The position numbers and the translations under genes are program-made. From Candidatus Omnitrophota bacterium (GTDB taxonomy: Bacteria > Omnitrophota > Gorgyraeia > Velamenicoccales > Velamenicoccaceae), in contig JACRLT010000007.1 of assembly GCA_016235185.1 (NCBI GenBank), forward strand, positions 1 through 52,007: a DNA stretch of 52,007 nt, written 5' to 3'. The notes under the pieces are model-generated. The model was not told the DNA's origin. It saw only the letters and a list, made by a program, of their open reading frames with translations, and did no database searches. This document shows positions 51,150-52,007 of this stretch, one piece after another (position 1 is the stretch's first letter; the number at the start of each line of letters is the position of its first letter).

Positions 51150-51896
51150 TTATCCCTCAATTAATTCGTCGGGGATATCAAAGTTAGAATATACGTGCTG
51201 TACGTCTTCGTGTTCTTCCAAGACATCCATAAGGCCAAGGATAGTGTTTGCCGTGGCTTTATCCGTTATCTTTATCGTCGTTGAAGGCAGCATGGTAATT
51301 TCCGCCGACAGGAGCGGTATTTTCTTTTCTTCGATCGCTTTTTTAACTGTTTCCATGTCTTGCGGCTGTGAGGTGATCTCGTAGATCTTCGGGTCATCAG
51401 ATTTCATGTCTTCAGCGCCTGCTTCAAGGACAATGTCCATAAGTTTGTCTTCACCCACAGAGGTTTTCTCGACCACGATATAGCCTTTTTTCTGAAAGAG
51501 GAAGCTTACTGCGCCTGCCTGTGCCATATTGGCGCCTTTTTTCGACATTAGGTTCCGCAGCTCGGCCGTAGTCCTATTTTTGTTGTCTGTAACAACATCA
51601 ATCATGATGGCTATGCCTGCCGGTCCATAACCTTCGTACGACGCTTCTTCGTAGGTTATCCCGGGAAGTTCGCCCGTGCCTCTCATAATTGCCTTTTCGA
51701 TATTATCCGAAGGCATATTGGATTCTTTGGCTTTTGAAATAGCAGTACGCAGACGGATATTCGTATCCACATTGCCTCCGCCTGAACGCGCAGCCGCAGT
51801 CAACTCTTTTATCACCTTGGTAAAAAGCTGGCCGCGCTTGGCGTCGATCGCAGCCTTTTTGTGTTTGATGCTTGCCCACTTCGAATGACCTGACAT
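51150..51896 (-). CDS. yebC: YebC/PmpR family regulator (TACO1 family)
   Basis: 248 residues, starting at the family-typical MSGHSKWASIKHKKAAID with GGAGGATCG before it; an 8-residue longer reading is rejected. Members bind DNA or act on the ribosome to ease translation. Its place before ruvC-ruvA is a common bacterial arrangement. The region 51897-52007 holds its leader; no convincing promoter is seen. Confidence 0.95.
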   Translation of the reverse strand: MSGHSKWASIKHKKAAIDAKRGQLFTKVIKELTAAARSGGGNVDTNIRLRTAISKAKESNMPSDNIEKAIMRGTGELPGITYEEASYEGYGPAGIAIMIDVVTDNKNRTTAELRNLMSKKGANMAQAGAVSFLFQKKGYIVVEKTSVGEDKLMDIVLEAGAEDMKSDDPKIYEITSQPQDMETVKKAIEEKKIPLLSAEITMLPSTTIKITDKATANTILGLMDVLEEHEDVQHVYSNFDIPDELIEG

Positions 51897-52007
51897 CGAT
51901 CCTCCTATGTTAAAAGTCAAATATCTCTACTCTAACGACTGTGTTGTTATAGACTTGGCGCTAATTTAAATTTGTTAAAGTCCTCGAACACCCATTTATT
52001 CTTTAGA

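Overview
The window is a chromosomal segment of a Gram-negative, probably uncultured bacterium of the PVC side of the tree, most likely Candidatus Omnitrophota. The evidence is a TIGR04137-type small basic protein (a Planctomycetes-Verrucomicrobia-Chlamydiae marker), LPS-heptose genes, beta-barrel outer-membrane proteins and TonB, next to Asp23/AmaP. The genus-level assignment is inference. Almost all genes lie on the minus strand in long runs joined by ATGA overlaps. One gene only, a GspB-like protein at 13145-13630, is on the plus strand.

Layout, low to high coordinates: (1) 0.1-4.4 kb: zinc-ribbon protein, response regulator-GGDEF-MshEN protein, two small membrane proteins, nucleoside phosphorylase, ArsM-like methyltransferase, DsrE-like protein. 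(2) 4.4-9.4 kb: an operon of ArsR repressor, RND exporter, LolA-like lipoprotein-sorting protein and outer-membrane barrel behind a consensus promoter. (3) 9.5-13.0 kb: truD, a PflX-type radical SAM enzyme, DUF4416, two PilZ proteins and a 46-residue zinc-ribbon protein. (4) 13.1-21.7 kb: aroB, site-2 protease, small basic protein, SPOR protein, HD-GYP, dGTPase, HIT, phosphodiesterase, an orphan archaeal-type AAA ATPase and an NlpD-like LysM/M23 lipoprotein. (5) 21.8-26.6 kb: tRNA-Gly(CCC) behind a repeat-rich leader, thiC, thiE, thiD2, rfaE2, gmhA, phosphofructokinase. (6) 26.6-32.3 kb: AmaP/Asp23, accC/accB, efp, M24 peptidase, aroQ, Trm112-like protein, DUF1844. (7) 32.3-34.1 kb: an AT-rich restriction-modification pair with a NotI-fold nuclease and a D12 adenine methyltransferase. 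(8) 34.2-36.1 kb: amrB, a TIM-barrel isomerase and rpsU. (9) 36.2-39.3 kb: a cobalamin-uptake locus under a cobalamin riboswitch, broken inside. (10) 39.4-52.0 kb: pcm, plsY, pgsA, lepB, lepA, cmk and an aromatic amino-acid block (tyrA, aroF, hisC, pheA), then scpB, ruvA, ruvC, yebC.

Three things stand out. First, a recurring composite intergenic element (five copies) pairs the bases just before a start codon with an upstream inverted copy; the stem sequence changes between copies while pairing is kept, and a second palindrome follows, in two copies carrying a 25-nt hairpin unit that also clusters in the tRNA-Gly leader. Second, the cobalamin locus goes directly from the N-terminus of a BtuC-like permease into the C-terminal half of a TonB-dependent receptor across a perfect 56-bp palindrome, so either a real deletion or an assembly join has removed the middle of the operon. 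Third, thiD2 and thiE are split by a frame change at a run of eight A, where one base fewer would restore the usual ThiD2-ThiE fusion.

Genes work together in cobalamin import (riboswitch, btuF, btuC remnant, receptor remnant, TonB), thiamine synthesis (thiC, thiD2, thiE), the shikimate pathway and its branches (aroF, aroB, aroQ, tyrA, pheA, hisC), heptose synthesis (gmhA, rfaE2), fatty-acid initiation (accB, accC), phospholipid synthesis (plsY, pgsA) and Holliday-junction processing (ruvA, ruvC; no ruvB here).
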